The translations under genes were made by a program, and so were the position numbers. Positions 1-7,404 of a stretch of DNA of 9,325 nt are shown piece after piece. This stretch comes from Gemmatimonadota bacterium. Lineage in GTDB: Bacteria; ARS69. The number at the start of each line of letters is the position of its first letter. Position 1 is the first letter of the stretch. The notes below the pieces were generated by a model. The model made no database searches, had not been told where the DNA came from, and saw only the letters and a list, made by a program, of their open reading frames with translations. The stretch covers positions 1 to 9,325 of the forward strand of contig BQJX01000069.1 in the NCBI GenBank assembly GCA_021604925.1. The letters run 5' to 3'.

Positions 1-160
1 CCGAGCGGGGCGACAGTTTCCGGGGCCGGAGCTCCGCCGGATCGGCCCTGGGCGGCCTCTTCTAGGCCCTGACGCTCCCATCGCTCAAGCCCTGAGCTGT
101 GGCGGTCGACACCTCAGAGTAACGACTCCGCCCGTCTTCACCGCCTCACCGGAGAAACTC
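1..160 (+). other. Leader upstream of pilT; possible 3' end of a preceding gene
   Basis: No complete gene fits here. One + frame runs from the window edge to a TAG at 63-65 and would give a C-terminus ending in ...AGSALGGLF, which could be the tail of an upstream protein, but 20 codons are too few to identify it. A weak 5-bp hairpin (54-58 with 64-68) overlaps that stop. The frame of pilT itself is also open to the window edge, but the ribosome binding site at 151-154 supports the ATG at 161 as the real start. No convincing -35/-10 pair was found, so pilT may be read from further upstream. Confidence 0.25.
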
Positions 161-1243
161 ATGGCCGTTCAGATCGATAGCCTCCTCAAGGGGATGATCC
201 AGTTCGACGCGTCGGACCTCCATCTGAAGGTGGGGAGCCCTCCCGGCTACCGGATTGCCGGCGAGATCCAGCCTCTCAAGAACATCGAGAAGATGAGTCC
301 GTCCGAGACGCTGAACCTGGCCCAGCAGGTCCTGTCCGAGGAGCAGTTCCGCGAGTTCGACGCCAGCGGTGACTTCGACTGCGCCTACAGCATCCCCGGC
401 GTGGCTCGGTATCGACTGAACGTGATGAAACAGCGGGGCTCCGTTTCGCTCGTCTTCCGGAAGATCCCGGTGGAGATCCCGAACATCGACGACCTGGGCC
501 TGCCCATGGTCTGCCGCGACCTGGCCATGAAGCCGCGCGGTCTCGTCCTGGTGACGGGTCCTACCGGGAGCGGCAAGTCCACGTCGCTGGCGGCCATGAT
601 CGACTTTCGCAACTCGAACGAGCGCGGGCACATCCTGACCATGGAGGATCCCGTGGAGTTCGTGCACAACGACAAGATGAGCTTCGTGAACCAGCGCGAG
701 ATCGGCAGCGACACCGAGACGTTCACGTCGGCGTTGAAGCGCGCGCTGCGGCAGGATCCGGACGTGATCCTGGTGGGCGAGATGCGTGATCTGGAGACGA
801 TCTCCATGGGAATCACCGCGGCCGAGACCGGGCACCTGGTGTTCGGCACGTTGCACACCACCGGCGCCACGCAGACCGTGGACCGGATCATCGACGTGTT
901 TCCTCCCGATCAGCAGCAGCAGATCCGGGTGCAGCTGGCCGAAACGCTGCAGGGGGTCATCTCCCAGGTGCTGGTCCCGAAGATCGGCGGCGGGCGGGTG
1001 GCCGCGCACGAGATCATGCTGGGAACCGATGCCATCAAGGCGTGCATCCGCGAGGGCAAGACCACGCAGATGCAGAACGTGCTCCAGACCGGGTCCAAGG
1101 TCGGCATGCAGCTGCTCGACAACACGCTGGTCAAGCTGGTGCAGGCCGGAACGATCGAAGTGGCGGACGCCATTGCCAAGGCCCACACGCCGGACGTGAT
1201 CCGTCGTTCGTGCGGCGAGGAGAAGGTGCCGGCCGGGGTCTGA
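161..1243 (+). CDS. pilT: Type IV pilus retraction ATPase PilT
   Basis: This is a 360-residue cytoplasmic hexameric ATPase of the PilT/GspE secretion ATPase family. In the family, ATP hydrolysis drives pilus depolymerisation at the inner-membrane base, giving twitching motility, adhesion and DNA uptake. Visible signatures, in order, are an N-terminal PAS-like domain (about 1-110), Walker A GPTGSGKST (133-141), the Asp box ILTMEDPVE (158-166), Walker B DPDVILVGEMRD (199-210) and the His box AETGHLVFGTLHT (221-233). AIKACIRE (291-298) matches the AIRNLIRE retraction signature typical of PilT, and no long N-terminal GspE/PilB domain is present. Length is normal for PilT. The ATG at 161 is preceded by GGAG at 151-154 with a 6-nt gap. 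No other pilus gene lies in the window. PilU is the main alternative, less likely given the C-terminal motif. Confidence 0.95.
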   Translation: MAVQIDSLLKGMIQFDASDLHLKVGSPPGYRIAGEIQPLKNIEKMSPSETLNLAQQVLSEEQFREFDASGDFDCAYSIPGVARYRLNVMKQRGSVSLVFRKIPVEIPNIDDLGLPMVCRDLAMKPRGLVLVTGPTGSGKSTSLAAMIDFRNSNERGHILTMEDPVEFVHNDKMSFVNQREIGSDTETFTSALKRALRQDPDVILVGEMRDLETISMGITAAETGHLVFGTLHTTGATQTVDRIIDVFPPDQQQQIRVQLAETLQGVISQVLVPKIGGGRVAAHEIMLGTDAIKACIREGKTTQMQNVLQTGSKVGMQLLDNTLVKLVQAGTIEVADAIAKAHTPDVIRRSCGEEKVPAGV

Positions 1244-1253
1244 TCCCCCGGCC
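1231..1253 (+). terminator. GC-rich hairpin across the pilT stop codon
   Basis: GGCCGGGG (1231-1238) pairs perfectly with CCCCGGCC (1246-1253) around a 7-nt loop that contains the TGA stop of pilT (1241-1243). The stem is 8 bp of pure G:C, but no T tract follows, so it is not a canonical intrinsic terminator. It may stabilise the 3' end, act as a weak terminator, or simply reflect high GC. Confidence 0.4.
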
Positions 1254-1260
1254 TCGGCGG

Positions 1261-1289
1261 TGGTCACGGGGTCGCAGCGCTGCTAGGCT
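1261..1289 (+). promoter_or_regulatory. Possible promoter for a leaderless AI-2E transcript
   Basis: TGGTCA (1261-1266) and TAGGCT (1284-1289) lie 17 bases apart, the optimal sigma-70 spacing. They match the consensus at 4/6 and 3/6 positions. The -10-like element ends 6 bases before the ATG at 1296, so transcription could begin at or next to the start codon. No good Shine-Dalgarno sequence lies in between, which fits a leaderless mRNA. The matches are weak on their own. Confidence 0.3.
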
Positions 1290-1295
1290 GCGGCC

Positions 1296-2408
1296 ATGAA
1301 CGAGAGCAAGTTCCGGAAGACGTTCCTGTTGCTGTTGCTCGCGGCGATCTCGTTCGCGTTCCTGGCCATGGTCCGTTCGTTCCTCATGACCATCCTGCTG
1401 GCGGCGATCTTCAGCGGCCTCGCGTTTCCGCTCTACGCGTGGCTGGAGCGTACGTTCCGCGGGCGCCGCGTTCTGGCGTCGCTCACCACCCTTCTCATCC
1501 TGCTGGTGGTGGTGGTGGGGCCGTTGCTCACGGTGCTCGGCATCGTGGCGGGGCAGGCCGTGCGGGTGAGCGACACGGTCACGCCCTGGATCCAGCACCA
1601 GCTCTCCGAGCCGGGGTTGCTCGCGCAGCGGCTGGACGGCCTGCCGTTTGCCGATCGGCTGGAGCCCTACCGAAGCCAGATCTACACCAAGGCCGGCGAG
1701 GCCGTGGGGCGCGTGGGGCAGTTTCTCTTCCAGAGCCTCTCGGACACGACCAAGGGCACCATTGCGTTCCTCTTCCAGTTCTTCATCCTGCTCTACACCA
1801 TGTTCTTCTTCCTGCTCGACGGGCGACGCTTCCTTGCCAAGATCCTCTACTACCTTCCGCTGGACGATGCCGACGAGCATCGCATGGTGGACAAGTTCGT
1901 CTCGGTCACGCGGGCCACGTTGAAGGGAACGCTGGTCATCGGGATTGCGCAGGGCACGCTGGCCGGCGTGGCGTTCGCCGTGGCGGGGATTCAGGGCGCG
2001 GTGTTCTGGGGCACCATCATGACGCTGCTGTCGGTGATACCGGGAATCGGGACCGCGCTGGTGTGGGGCCCGGCCGCCATCATTCTGGTGGCCACCGGGC
2101 ACACCTGGACGGGAATCCTGCTGGCCGCCTGGTGCGGCGGCGTGGTGGGCAGCATCGACAACGTGCTGCGGCCGCGGTTGGTCGGCCGGGATACGGAGAT
2201 GCACGACCTGCTCATTCTCTTCGGGACCATGGGCGGGATCTTCCTGTTCGGCGTGCTGGGTTTCATCGTGGGGCCGATCCTGGCGGCGCTGTTCGTGACC
2301 ATCTGGGAGATCTACGGAATCGTGTTCCGGGACGTGCTTCCGGACGTGACGTGGATCGGCGATCGCCCGGCAAGCGCGACCGCGCCCCCTCCCGAAGACG
2401 GAGCCTGA
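1296..2408 (+). CDS. AI-2E family transporter (PerM/YdiK/TqsA-like membrane protein)
   Basis: This is a 370-residue polytopic inner-membrane protein. Hydrophobic segments lie at about 9-28, 30-48, 60-86, 155-175, 210-231, 236-265, 268-287 and 303-338, with a soluble stretch at about 90-150, which is the AI-2E family layout. Family hallmarks include FFFLLDGRRF (170-179), the glycine/proline-rich SVIPGIGTALVWGP (246-259) and IDNVLRPRLVG (287-297). The family includes the autoinducer-2 exporter TqsA and members linked to Na+/H+ exchange or to unknown substrates, so the substrate here cannot be assigned. The last 25 residues are Pro/Ala-rich and probably cytoplasmic. The ATG at 1296 begins 52 bases after pilT. 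The gene could be co-transcribed with pilT or have its own promoter. There is no recognisable ribosome binding site apart from a poor AGG at 1285-1287. Confidence 0.9.
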   Translation: MNESKFRKTFLLLLLAAISFAFLAMVRSFLMTILLAAIFSGLAFPLYAWLERTFRGRRVLASLTTLLILLVVVVGPLLTVLGIVAGQAVRVSDTVTPWIQHQLSEPGLLAQRLDGLPFADRLEPYRSQIYTKAGEAVGRVGQFLFQSLSDTTKGTIAFLFQFFILLYTMFFFLLDGRRFLAKILYYLPLDDADEHRMVDKFVSVTRATLKGTLVIGIAQGTLAGVAFAVAGIQGAVFWGTIMTLLSVIPGIGTALVWGPAAIILVATGHTWTGILLAAWCGGVVGSIDNVLRPRLVGRDTEMHDLLILFGTMGGIFLFGVLGFIVGPILAALFVTIWEIYGIVFRDVLPDVTWIGDRPASATAPPPEDGA

Positions 2409-2595
2409 GCCCGGCGAGAGCCGCCACCCGGCCGCGGGCGGCGCCCCGACTCTCCCACGATCGTTCGTTCTCCCCGCCGGGATGCCGGGCGGTCGAAAGT
2501 GCGCCAGAACGACTCTAGGGGCCCCGTGCGGCCATTTCAGCTCTGTCGCCGCCGTTCGCAGGTTTCGCCAGTTATCGGTTGAATCGGCACCAGTA

Positions 2596-2720
2596 GGGGA
2601 CTATGGTCCCCACAATTCTGAACTGGACCTCTCCCGGTGCTTTCCACTTCAGGCTTACGATCTCCGTCAGAATTGTCCTGGGCGCGCCTGACTTTGCTGC
2701 CCGTAGACACTGATACGGGC
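2596..2720 (+). promoter_or_regulatory. Cluster of three inverted repeats, possible structured RNA leader
   Basis: Three perfect inverted repeats follow one another. GGGGAC (2596-2601) pairs with GTCCCC (2606-2611) around a TATG tetraloop. Immediately next to it, ACAATTCTGA (2612-2621) pairs with TCAGAATTGT (2667-2676) across 45 bases. GCCCGTA (2699-2705) pairs with TACGGGC (2714-2720) around 8 bases. The middle repeat is AT-rich in a GC-rich genome, so it is less likely to be chance. A weak promoter-like pair, TTGAAT (2579-2584) and TATGGT (2602-2607) with 17-bp spacing, overlaps the first hairpin. I recognise no known riboswitch or small-RNA family. The cluster could be an RNA leader of the 3007 gene, a separate small RNA, or operator sites. 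Confidence 0.35.
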
Positions 2721-2994
2721 CGCGATCGACACCCATTCAGGACCGCCTCGAGATCCCCGAGCCTCGGAGAGACTCGTTGTCCGGTCGACCCCTGAGCTGC
2801 ACACAGATGCCCCGTCTTATCGCGACCTCCCGCGATCGATCGTCGGCATCGCTGCCATCTCAGCCCCGGCCGTTCCCATCCGATCTCGCGGCGCCCTCCC
2901 GTTTCGCCTCCGCCTCCGCCCGCTTGCATGCGGCGTATCACCTTGCTTGCCTCCCCGCAGTGGCGAAGACGAAGCCTCCTTGCCCCCCATTTTC

Positions 2995-3000
2995 AAGGGA
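2995..3000 (+). promoter_or_regulatory. Ribosome binding site that sets the start of the large secreted protein
   Basis: AAGGGA lies 6 bases before the ATG at 3007, a normal spacing. It directly abuts the in-frame ATG at 3001, which is too close for that start. An in-frame TTG at 2947 would add a charged stretch before the signal peptide and has no ribosome binding site. The 3007 start gives a clean signal peptide. Confidence 0.7.
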
Positions 3001-3006
3001 ATGACC

Positions 3007-6000
3007 ATGACTGCAAGTGTGCGAGTCAAATTCATCTCGTCCGTGATCGCGGTGTTTTCGGCGATCGGCTTTGCCCTGCCGGCGGTTGCGGACCCTGTGC
3101 ACAACATCACGCAGGCCACGGATCACTTGACGATCCAAGACGGCATCGACAATGCGGTCGCCGGTGACGTTATCAACGTCGATCCCGGAACGTTCAGCGA
3201 GAACATCACGCTGAACAAGAGCATCACGCTGAACGGCGCAAACGCCGGCGCCACCGGATGCGGTCGGGTGGTCGGTGCTCCGAGCCCCGTGACCGAAACG
3301 GTCCTGACGGCGCCCTCGGGAGCCATCCTGAACTTGGTCGGCGGATGTGCGGGATCCACGATCGACGGATTTGCCTTCGACGGCAGTTCCGCGGCCAGCA
3401 ACGGGATCTCGTCCAGTAGCGGCCCGTTGGACGACCTCACCATCCAGAACAACTGGATTGGCGGCACGCTGGGTTCGGGGATCTTCCTCAACGACTCGGG
3501 GATCGACGTTACCGTTCACCAGAACGAGCTCGACGGGTCGGCCGCCGGTGGTGGTGGATACGTGCACCTCGACACGGACTCGTTCGACGGATTCTATTTC
3601 ACGGACAACTGCGTTCTCAACGCAGCCAGTGGAACCGGTTTCTTCGTCGATGGAAATCACAACATCGGGATGAGCACGCGCGCGCCCTTGATTTCCGGGA
3701 ACGTGCTCGACGGGAACGCGGTGGGGATGAACCTGGGCACCCGCGCGTTCGAGGACGGCTCCATCGTCAACAACACGTTCGACTCGAACATCTACGATGG
3801 TCTGCAGGGAGGTATCCAGAACACGACCATCAGTGGGAACCTGCTCGACTCGAACGGTCGCTATGGGATCGCGCTGACATCATTCGGCAGCACGGATCCC
3901 ACAAAGGGGGCCCAGAACTGCACGCTTACCGGGAACACGTTCACCGGAAACGTGACGGCCGGGCTTCTGTTCAGCTCGAGTCAGCTCGCGGGCACCATCT
4001 CGACGAACGTCGCGAACAACAACGACTTCGTCGGAAACACGGTGGGCGCGTCCTACGCGGGCACCGAAGTGATCGACGTCACCTGCAATTGGTGGGGCGA
4101 TCTGGGCGGGCCGGATGCTCCCAGTAGCCCGAATGCAGCCGGGGATGACATCTCCGGGACGACGCCCGTCTTCGCGCCGTGGCTGGACGGCTCGATCGTT
4201 GGATCCCCGAACTGCGATCAGTATCCGCCGGTGCACAACGTCACCCAGAACACGTACCACGGCACGATCCAGGGCGGCGTGGACGGCGCCGTTTCCGGCG
4301 ACCTTCTCGACGTGCCGGCCGGCACGTACGTGGAGCAGATCCTGGTGGATGGGAAGGACCTGACCATCCAGGGCGCGGGTTGCGGCACGTCGATCATCGA
4401 ATCGCCGGCCCTGCTCGCCACCCAGTTCACCACGAGCGGACCCAACAAGCCGATTGTCACGGCCATCAATACCGCCAGCGTGGTGATCGACGGATTCACG
4501 ATCGACGGCCTCGGCGTGGGCAACGCGAACAACCGCTTCGAAGGCGTCGCGTTCTACAACGCCGGTGGAGCGGTGCTGAACTGCTGCATCGTCAACATCG
4601 ATGACACGCCGCAGACGGGCGTCCAGCACGGCGTTGGCGTGTGGGCGTTCAACAACACCGGCGGGCCGTACGCGCTCGAGGTGGGCAACACCACGATTTC
4701 CGGCTACCAGAAGAACGGCATGGCGCTGTCCGGAGACGGGCTCACGGTCGACGTGCATGACTGCACGACCATCGGTTCCGGCGACGTGGCCTACATCGCC
4801 CAGAACGGAATCCAGGTCAGCTTCGGCGCGGGCGGATCGATCACGGACTGCTCCGTGTCCGACATGCGCTACACGCCGGCGACGACCGTCTCCAGCGGAG
4901 TCCTGATCTACCAGGGCACTTCGGTCGACGTGGACGGCGTCACGCTGGTGGATGCCCAGGAGGCGATCTACTTCCTGGACACGGCAGGTTCCGTGAACAA
5001 CGCGGACATCTCGTTCGTGTCGAGTACGCCCGACTATGACGGGATCTTCGTGGCGAACTACACCACTCCGTTCGCGCCGTCGGAGAAGCGCGCGAACCCG
5101 TCCCCGGCCAGCGAATCGTATTCGGGAGGCGGCTCCAGTCGTCGTGCCCCGCTGGCCGTTTCCGTGACGAGCAGTTGCATCACGGGTGCGGGCGTGTCCG
5201 GAACCACGGGCTTCTACGGCTTCTCCGCCGGAGAGCCGATGACGATCGACGCGTCGGGCCTGACCATCACCGGTTGGGACTACGGCGTGGTGGCGGATGG
5301 CAGCGCCCTGAGTCTCGACATCGCGTCGAGTTCGATTTCGGGCAACACCACCGCCGGGTATGACAACTCCCTGAGTGGAGCCAGCCAGGATGCCTCGCTG
5401 AACTGGTGGGGAGCCGCGGATGGCCCGAGTGGCGACGGTGCCGGATCCGGCGACGCGGTGGTGAGCGTCGGCGGCGAGGTCACCTTTGCACCGTTCCTGA
5501 TCGATGGCACCTCGTCCACGTCCTGCGCGTTCACGCCGGGCGGCAACCTGGTGACGCCGGTTCCCGGACCCGGGCCCTGCGTTTCCACGGTGGATCCCTG
5601 CCTGCCGGTGGCGTTCGACATCGCCCGGACCGACAACGCGGACATGCGAGGCTTCAGCGTGACGTTCACGCTGAGTTCGGAGCTGGAGCTCTGCGCCGGC
5701 CTCGCGAGCATCACCGAGAACACCTACCTCAGCTCCATTGGGGGAACGGCGTTCCAGAAGCTGGACAATGGTGGCGGTTCCTACACGGTCGACGGGTCGA
5801 TTCTCGGCCTGCCGTGCGGGGCCACCGCGGCCAGCGGAACGCTGTTCGACATCGCGGTCCAGGCCTCGGGTGGTGACGGTACCGGGACGATCACGATCAC
5901 GGAGATCCTCTTCCGGGATTGTGCGAACGGTCCGCTGCCGGCCAGCGCGGCCGCCCCGGTTTCCATTACCGTGGATGCCACTCCGCCGGTCGCGGTGAGC

Positions 6001-7326
6001 AATATTGCCGCGGCGCAGGTGAAGACGGGCAACACGGCCGGTCAGGACACGACCGGGATCACCGTCAGCTTCACGGCGCCGGGAGACGCCACCGTGCAGG
6101 AGGTCTACGGCGCGGGCTACGGCAACTATCCCGAGTACGATGACGCTCCGGGAGCCGGTTCGGTGCCGGCGATTCCGTCGTATCCGCCGGGAGCACCCTG
6201 GGTGCTCGCTTCCACGGCCGTGTCTCCGACGACGGTGCACTTCGACGATCGCGATTTCTACTACTTCGTGGTCTTCACGAAGGATGCCTGCGGCAACGTC
6301 TCCGCAGTGTCGAACATGACGACCGGGACGCTCAACTACCACCTCGGAGACGTCACGGACGGCACCACGAACGGGCACGGCAACAACTCGGTGGGGACGG
6401 AGGACATCAGTCACCTCGGGTCCAACTACGGAATCACGCTCGGGGTGTCGGATCCGCTCGGCTACCTGGACGTGGGACCCACCTCGGACTTCTCCGTGGA
6501 TGCGTTGCCCACCACGGACAACGAGGTCGAGTTCGAGGATCTGATGATGTTCGCGATCAACTTCGGCCAGGTTTCCCGCGTGCCGGGGACGCCTACCGAA
6601 GCCCCGGTCGAGAACCCTCAGATCGTGCTGATCTCCGACGCCGTCTCCCCGTCCGCGGGCAGCGTGCTGAACGCGCGCCTCGTCCTGCAGGACCACGGGC
6701 GCTCGGTGAAGGGAATCCACACGCAGGTCGACTACGATCAGAGCCGGCTTGAGCTCGTCTCGGTCCGGCAGGGCGGTTTGCTCGACGAGCAGGCCGCGTC
6801 GGTGTTCTTCAAGGATCTGCCGTCGGAGAACGGCGTGATCGTGGACACCGCCGTGTTGGGACGCGAGCTCACGTTCTCCGGTTCCGGAGAGGTGGCCACG
6901 CTCACGTTCCGCGTGCTGTCGTCCGGTGCGGTTCCCGTGCTGGCGGACGCGGCACTTCGCGGCCGCGACAACCTTGCGGCGGGACGGCAGCCGGTGGTGA
7001 TCGCATCGCCGCAGGACAATGCGCCGATCGCGACGCTGGACGTGCCGGAGCACCTGGAGTTGGTGGGTGCACGGCCGAATCCGTTCCGTTCCTCCACGGA
7101 CATCGTGTTCCGGATGCCGGCCACGTCGGCCGTCTCCGTGAGCGTGTACGACGTGAGTGGTCGTCTGGTGCGGTCGCTGGTGGACCGCACGCTGCCCGCC
7201 GGTGAACACCGCGCGGTGTGGGACGGACGCGCGAGCGATGGCCAGGCGGTCAGCTCGGGCATCTACTTCTACACGTTCCGTACCGACGGGCATCAGGAGA
7301 CCCGTCGACTGATCCATTTGCGGTAG
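3007..7326 (+). CDS. Large secreted multidomain protein: twin beta-helix, cohesin-like, Fn3-like, dockerin-like, FlgD-like tail
   Basis: This 1439-residue exported protein starts with a signal peptide (1-28: Arg6/Lys8, hydrophobic core, cut after AVA). Two right-handed parallel beta-helix modules follow (29-395 and 406-834). Each opens with PVHN(I/V)TQ...TIQ and closes with an NWWG...GP motif (NWWG at 361-364 and 799-802). Then come a cohesin-like domain (858-990), an Fn3-like beta-sandwich (about 995-1110), a degenerate dockerin-like pair of calcium loops (1114-1189), a second cohesin-like domain (1205-1322) and a FlgD-like Ig tail (1350-1439, RPNPF near its start). Such tails resemble type IX sorting domains, so the protein is probably displayed on the cell surface or released. 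Beta-helices of this kind often bind or cleave polysaccharide, but no catalytic residues can be assigned. A Pro/Ser/Gly-rich insert (688-716) interrupts the second helix. The domain calls rest on sequence pattern, not on a search. Confidence 0.85.
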   Translation: MTASVRVKFISSVIAVFSAIGFALPAVADPVHNITQATDHLTIQDGIDNAVAGDVINVDPGTFSENITLNKSITLNGANAGATGCGRVVGAPSPVTETVLTAPSGAILNLVGGCAGSTIDGFAFDGSSAASNGISSSSGPLDDLTIQNNWIGGTLGSGIFLNDSGIDVTVHQNELDGSAAGGGGYVHLDTDSFDGFYFTDNCVLNAASGTGFFVDGNHNIGMSTRAPLISGNVLDGNAVGMNLGTRAFEDGSIVNNTFDSNIYDGLQGGIQNTTISGNLLDSNGRYGIALTSFGSTDPTKGAQNCTLTGNTFTGNVTAGLLFSSSQLAGTISTNVANNNDFVGNTVGASYAGTEVIDVTCNWWGDLGGPDAPSSPNAAGDDISGTTPVFAPWLDGSIVGSPNCDQYPPVHNVTQNTYHGTIQGGVDGAVSGDLLDVPAGTYVEQILVDGKDLTIQGAGCGTSIIESPALLATQFTTSGPNKPIVTAINTASVVIDGFTIDGLGVGNANNRFEGVAFYNAGGAVLNCCIVNIDDTPQTGVQHGVGVWAFNNTGGPYALEVGNTTISGYQKNGMALSGDGLTVDVHDCTTIGSGDVAYIAQNGIQVSFGAGGSITDCSVSDMRYTPATTVSSGVLIYQGTSVDVDGVTLVDAQEAIYFLDTAGSVNNADISFVSSTPDYDGIFVANYTTPFAPSEKRANPSPASESYSGGGSSRRAPLAVSVTSSCITGAGVSGTTGFYGFSAGEPMTIDASGLTITGWDYGVVADGSALSLDIASSSISGNTTAGYDNSLSGASQDASLNWWGAADGPSGDGAGSGDAVVSVGGEVTFAPFLIDGTSSTSCAFTPGGNLVTPVPGPGPCVSTVDPCLPVAFDIARTDNADMRGFSVTFTLSSELELCAGLASITENTYLSSIGGTAFQKLDNGGGSYTVDGSILGLPCGATAASGTLFDIAVQASGGDGTGTITITEILFRDCANGPLPASAAAPVSITVDATPPVAVSNIAAAQVKTGNTAGQDTTGITVSFTAPGDATVQEVYGAGYGNYPEYDDAPGAGSVPAIPSYPPGAPWVLASTAVSPTTVHFDDRDFYYFVVFTKDACGNVSAVSNMTTGTLNYHLGDVTDGTTNGHGNNSVGTEDISHLGSNYGITLGVSDPLGYLDVGPTSDFSVDALPTTDNEVEFEDLMMFAINFGQVSRVPGTPTEAPVENPQIVLISDAVSPSAGSVLNARLVLQDHGRSVKGIHTQVDYDQSRLELVSVRQGGLLDEQAASVFFKDLPSENGVIVDTAVLGRELTFSGSGEVATLTFRVLSSGAVPVLADAALRGRDNLAAGRQPVVIASPQDNAPIATLDVPEHLELVGARPNPFRSSTDIVFRMPATSAVSVSVYDVSGRLVRSLVDRTLPAGEHRAVWDGRASDGQAVSSGIYFYTFRTDGHQETRRLIHLR
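3091..5508 (+). repeat. Tandem duplication of a beta-helix module inside the large protein
   Basis: Module 1 (3091-4191) and module 2 (4222-5508) encode the same plan: a PVHN(I/V)TQ opening, TIQ(D/G)G(I/V)D, AV(A/S)GD, a (D/P)xGT(F/Y) strand start, Asn/Gly-rich helical coils, and an (C/L)NWWG closing cap followed by FAP(W/F)L. Similarity is clear in protein at the ends but weak in DNA, so the duplication is old. Module 2 is about 60 residues longer, partly because of the linker insert at 5068-5154. Confidence 0.75.
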
Positions 7327-7340
7327 AACCCTGGAGTCCC

Positions 7341-7375
7341 GGGGACGGTCGGCTCGGCCGGCCGTCCCCTTCTAT
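7341..7375 (+). terminator. Intrinsic terminator after the large secreted protein
   Basis: GGGGACGG (7341-7348) pairs with CCGTCCCC (7362-7369). The stem continues through one G-U pair and four further pairs to a TCG triloop (7354-7356), about 13 bp in all. A short T-rich run TTCTAT (7370-7375) follows. It starts 14 bases past the stop codon. This is the best terminator in the window and should separate most transcription of the large gene from the small cohesin-like genes. Confidence 0.8.
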
Positions 7376-7404
7376 CGCCACGTCTCTTCCACAGTGGAGG
7401 TCCG

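Larger units (their letters stand above)
2409..3006. other. Long intergenic region without a credible gene
   Basis: About 600 bases separate the AI-2E gene from the large secreted protein. Open frames on both strands here lack family resemblance, a ribosome binding site or conserved-looking composition, so none is called. A 6-bp GC hairpin just past the AI-2E stop (2420-2425 with 2437-2442) and another at 2474-2478 with 2488-2492 might assist termination, but neither has a T tract. The middle part (about 2540-2720) is visibly less GC-rich than the flanking genes and holds the inverted-repeat cluster listed separately. In 2721-2994 I see no recognisable element. The tail carries the ribosome binding site of the next gene. 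Confidence 0.6.

Noticed and set aside
146..1267. A 373-codon - strand frame opposite pilT
   Set aside because: It mirrors the whole pilT gene, which has every expected ATPase motif; the antisense product has none.
1131..2204. A 357-codon - strand frame opposite the AI-2E gene
   Set aside because: His/Arg/Gln-rich low-complexity translation with no family resemblance; the + strand encodes a typical membrane protein.
1439..2518. A 359-codon + strand frame overlapping the AI-2E gene
   Set aside because: It is a shifted-frame shadow: Arg/Ala/Gly-rich and without membrane segments.
2596..2720. Match to a known c-di-GMP or other metabolite riboswitch
   Set aside because: I looked for the conserved cores of common riboswitches and saw none; only the inverted repeats can be supported.
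2482..2941. Short open frames on both strands in the gap before the large gene
   Set aside because: None has a ribosome binding site, hydrophobic segment or recognisable motif, and they overlap the inverted repeats.
2947..3006. Earlier TTG start for the large secreted protein
   Set aside because: It adds 20 charged or Pro-rich residues before a clean signal peptide and lacks a ribosome binding site, whereas AAGGGA is well placed for 3007.
3880..7317. A 1145-codon open frame on the - strand opposite the large secreted protein
   Set aside because: Its composition is Arg/His/Gly/Val-rich with no domain, signal peptide or repeat pattern, as expected from the antisense of GC-rich codons. The + strand gene shows clear domains across the same span.
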